The translations under genes were made by a program, and so were the position numbers. This document shows, piece after piece, positions 4,642 to 7,121 of a stretch of DNA of 7,121 nucleotides; the stretch's first letter is position 1, and the number at the start of each line of letters is the position of its first letter. The notes under the pieces are model-generated. The model worked only from the letters and a program-made list of their open reading frames with translations, had not been told where the DNA came from and did not search any database. This DNA is from DASSHA01 sp035693145 (GTDB lineage: Bacteria; Chloroflexota; Limnocylindria; Limnocylindrales; CSP1-4): NCBI GenBank assembly GCA_035693145.1, contig DASSHA010000165.1, positions 1 through 7,121 on the forward strand, in the 5' to 3' direction.

Positions 4642-7121
4642 TCACGTCGGCGGCCCGGGCGCCGGCGTCGGGCTCGGCGTACCGCCGCCACCGCCGGGGG
4701 CCGGGGTCCCGCTCGGCCCGGGCGTGCCCGATGGCCCCGGCGTCCCCGTTGTGCCGTCCGGCGTGCCCGTCTTGCCGCCGGTCCCTTCGGCCGCCTTCCC
4801 CGTCGCCGGCGTCTTGCCGGTACCGGCAGGTGTCGCACCCGCGCCGCCGTCGCCCTTGCCGGCGACCGCAGCCGCGGCACTCGATCCCGCGGTCGGGTTG
4901 CCCTTCATGCCACCGACGATATTGCCGACCGTCGCCATCGCCTGTGCCGTGAGGTCCTTCGTCGTCTTGAGCGCGTCGGCCCGGGCGAGATTCGCGGTGT
5001 TCTGAGCGTTGGAGACGAGCCCCGCGAGCTGGTCCGCGCCGGTCAGGCTGGTCGCGAAGTCCTTCTGCTCGCTCGCGGCCTTGGCGAGGGCCTGGAGCAA
5101 CGCCGTGTCCGGGGCCGGAGCCGTCAGCACGTTGTTGATCAGGGACGGCAGGTTGGTCAACGAGTTCGGCGCGGTCAGGCCGGCGGTCAGCGCGGGCGTC
5201 CCCGTGGGGAGCGTGACCGGCGAGATCGCCGGACCCGTGTCGGCCGGCGAATCCTGCCAGTTCCAGAACCGGGTGATGTCGATCTTCTCCGCGGATGCGC
5301 AATGCCCGAGCACGGCCTCGCCGAGGACGCCGCGCGTGGGCAAGGCGATCGTCGAATGCGGCGGGGTGAAGCTGGCGACCTGGTACGCCAGCAGAGCCTC
5401 GTGGATCTTGCCGGGCTGCAGTTTCGTGTCGTTATCGACGCCGCGCTGGGCAAGCGCCTGCGGGATGATGAACGGCATGATCATCGAGTTGCCGAAGTAG
5501 CCGAGGACGCGGTTCTCGACGCAGTTCAACAGCGGGATCATCTCGGTCGCGTCGGCGACACCGTCCGGCGGCACGCCGATCGTGTATGCCTCGAGCAGGA
5601 TCGCCCGCTCGTCCGGCGTCATCGAAGCCCAGATCGCGTGCGAGTACTGGAGGGTTCGGCGCACGACATGCTGCGCCATCCTCTCGATCTCGAGCACCTC
5701 GTTGTAGCGAAGGACGGGCGCGAGCTGGCGCGCCGGCACCGGGTACGCCTCCTGCGGCAGCTCGATCCCCGCGAGCGAGTCGTTCGCGTATTGCTCGGAG
5801 GCTGTCGCCGTGGGATTGCCCGATGCGTCCAGCTCCTCGATCGCTGCGGTGAACTGGAACACCTGCGGGCCGCCGACGGCGGTCTCGAGATCCGCGGCGT
5901 CGAGGAAGACGGTCTGTCGTGCTCGGTCGGCCGGGGTGAACGTCGATTCGATCGCCTGCTGGAACCAGTCGGCGGACGAGCCGAGCAGATCGCGGAGCGC
6001 GTTCAATTCGGACATCGCGTGCGAGATCAGGGTGTAGCTCGCCGGACGGAAGCGCCGGGTGATCTCGAAGCCCACCACGTTCGAACGGCTCATCGTCGGC
6101 GGCAGCGCGAGCGCCCCCTCGAACCGATAGACGGCGCTCGAACGCTGGCCCATGAACCAGCTCACCAGCTGATCCTTGGTCTCGAATGTGTCCGCGGGCG
6201 GCTGGGGCGCCCGGTTCGCGAGCCGCACGGGGCCCACCCGCGTCCGACGGTCGGTGACCGCGCTGACCCAGATGTCCTCGCACATGAGGAACGAGCCGCT
6301 CAGGCTGATGCTGATGACGTCCTCGGCCACGCCCCCGAAGGCCTCCACCTGGGCCGTGGGGTCGGCAGCGAACTGGAGGAGCATCGCGAGACCGTGGTCG
6401 TATCGGCGCGGGAGCGCCTGGGCGAGCACGTCGCCGTGCTTGACGATCGCCGAGTAGCGTGCGAGGACCTGTGCCCGCGTCGACACCAGCGACGGGCTCG
6501 CGAGCGTTGCAGGTTGGCCCGGCGGCATGAAGCGGACGACCTGCAACGGCACGAGGACCGTCAGCGTCAGCCCGTCGATCGCGGTCGTGACGTCGTACAG
6601 CCGCTGCACCTCCCAGTACTGCATCGTGAGGGCGCGCGTGTGGTTGTGGTTCGTGATGACCTTCGTCGTCAGCTGCTGCGATTCGGACGCCGTCGCGAGC
6701 CGCATCCCGGTCCGGGCGGCAGTACGGCGCGCCGACGCCTGGCTTTCCGCAGCCGAGTGCGTCGACTGCGCGGCTCGCTGCGAGGTGGACCGCTGGCCCT
6801 CGAGAGATTGCTGTGAGGTCCCGCTCGCCGACGAGCTGCCACTGCCGCCGCTGACGAAGATGAGGCTGCCGCCCCAGCTCGAGGAGGTCGATTCGGTCTG
6901 GAACGAGCTTCGACCATTGACCGCCTCCCGGAAGGCTGAGTCGAACGTCGCCTGCGTCGACGTGTCGGCGAGCGCGCTCTGCTCCTGGACCTGCTCCTCC
7001 GTGAAGAACTCGGTCTCGGCCACGCGCGCCGTATCGACGCGCTCGAAGATCGCGACCTGCTGCTGCTCTCCGGGCGCGAGCGGCAGCGAATACACGAGAT
7101 TGCCGACCGCGAGGCCCTGGA
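4642..7121 (-). CDS. Large protein of unknown function with low-complexity, partly collagen-like tail (5' end outside window)
   Basis: The frame runs from the right edge to TGA at 4642-4644, giving 825 visible residues. A GTG at 7095 is in frame, but coding sense continues to the edge (GLAVGNLVYSLPLAPGEQQQ), so the start lies outside. Numbered from the edge, residues 10-70 read like an extended strand followed by acidic, Gln-rich helix. Residues 71-150 are rich in Ser, Gly, Gln and Ala. NHNH (157-160) and YWEV (168-171) open a long mixed alpha/beta body to about 640, with GYFGNS (near 540-545), MIMPFIIP, and RFWNWQDSP with FWNWQ at 618-622. Residues 640-738 are Ala/Leu/Thr-rich and probably helical. 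The tail from 739 is Gly/Thr/Pro/Ala-rich and includes six Gly-X-Y triplets. I see no membrane helix and no enzyme motif. The motif set resembles, from memory only, uncharacterised large bacterial proteins; I cannot name the family. It precedes the Pro-Thr-repeat gene in an apparent operon. Confidence 0.85.
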   Translation of the reverse strand, partial: QGLAVGNLVYSLPLAPGEQQQVAIFERVDTARVAETEFFTEEQVQEQSALADTSTQATFDSAFREAVNGRSSFQTESTSSSWGGSLIFVSGGSGSSSASGTSQQSLEGQRSTSQRAAQSTHSAAESQASARRTAARTGMRLATASESQQLTTKVITNHNHTRALTMQYWEVQRLYDVTTAIDGLTLTVLVPLQVVRFMPPGQPATLASPSLVSTRAQVLARYSAIVKHGDVLAQALPRRYDHGLAMLLQFAADPTAQVEAFGGVAEDVISISLSGSFLMCEDIWVSAVTDRRTRVGPVRLANRAPQPPADTFETKDQLVSWFMGQRSSAVYRFEGALALPPTMSRSNVVGFEITRRFRPASYTLISHAMSELNALRDLLGSSADWFQQAIESTFTPADRARQTVFLDAADLETAVGGPQVFQFTAAIEELDASGNPTATASEQYANDSLAGIELPQEAYPVPARQLAPVLRYNEVLEIERMAQHVVRRTLQYSHAIWASMTPDERAILLEAYTIGVPPDGVADATEMIPLLNCVENRVLGYFGNSMIMPFIIPQALAQRGVDNDTKLQPGKIHEALLAYQVASFTPPHSTIALPTRGVLGEAVLGHCASAEKIDITRFWNWQDSPADTGPAISPVTLPTGTPALTAGLTAPNSLTNLPSLINNVLTAPAPDTALLQALAKAASEQKDFATSLTGADQLAGLVSNAQNTANLARADALKTTKDLTAQAMATVGNIVGGMKGNPTAGSSAAAAVAGKGDGGAGATPAGTGKTPATGKAAEGTGGKTGTPDGTTGTPGPSGTPGPSGTPAPGGGGGTPSPTPAPGPPT
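4702..4755 (-). repeat. Short collagen-like Gly-X-Y run inside the tail of the large protein
   Basis: Six consecutive triplets read GTT-GTP-GPS-GTP-GPS-GTP (residues 789-806 counted from the window edge). They contain a six-residue unit, GTPGPS, repeated twice in tandem. Codons differ between the copies. The run is much shorter than that of bona fide bacterial collagen-like proteins and sits in generally Gly/Pro/Thr-rich sequence, so it may only be a disordered linker. Confidence 0.7.

Noticed and set aside
4596..4880. N-terminal extension of the 435-residue protein by 95 codons
   Set aside because: The extension is Arg/Pro-rich shadow sequence, and GGAGG six bases before ATG 4595 marks a better start.
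5302..6816. 504-codon open frame on the plus strand, antisense to the large unknown gene
   Set aside because: Its product is Arg/Asp/His/Val-rich with no recognisable domain, the typical complement of a GC-rich gene; the minus-strand frame shows far better protein-like sequence.
7093..7095. GTG as the start of the large minus-strand gene
   Set aside because: The frame continues to the window edge with plausible protein sequence and no ribosome binding site is seen just upstream, so the gene is taken as cut by the edge.

Overview
The window is GC-rich, roughly two-thirds G+C by eye, and almost completely coding. It uses strongly G/C-ending codons and gives long, meaningless open frames on the opposite strands. 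This fits a high-GC bacterium of the Actinomycetota or Chloroflexota kind, but nothing here fixes the phylum. I see no tRNA, rRNA, CRISPR, insertion sequence or phage-type gene.

Left half (1-3268, plus strand): a two-gene signalling operon. The first gene enters from the left edge without its 5' end and encodes an HD-GYP domain, the cyclic-di-GMP phosphodiesterase family, with all its hallmark motifs. Six bases after its stop, a GTG codon opens an 887-residue hybrid sensor kinase. Its order is about seven membrane helices, a GAF-like region, a coiled coil, HisKA, HATPase_c and two receiver domains. The tight spacing suggests that phosphorelay signalling is coupled to cyclic-di-GMP turnover.

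Right half (3288-7121, minus strand): a two-gene operon that converges on the first, leaving only 19 bases between the two stop codons. The upstream gene, cut by the right edge, encodes at least 825 residues of a large protein I cannot place by function. It has a Ser/Gly/Gln/Ala-rich segment, a long body with conserved-looking motifs (NHNH...YWEV, GYFGNS, RFWNWQDSP), and a Gly/Thr/Pro/Ala tail with a short collagen-like Gly-X-Y run. After 46 bases and a strong GGAGG ribosome binding site comes a 435-residue protein. It starts with a Pro/Gly/Thr-rich segment ending in an 11-unit Pro-Thr repeat, followed by a compact-looking domain of unknown function.

The minus-strand pair is the most novel part of the window. 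The two proteins carry disordered, Pro/Thr/Gly-rich segments at their facing ends, and they are probably co-transcribed and may act together. No promoter is visible for either operon because both begin outside the window.
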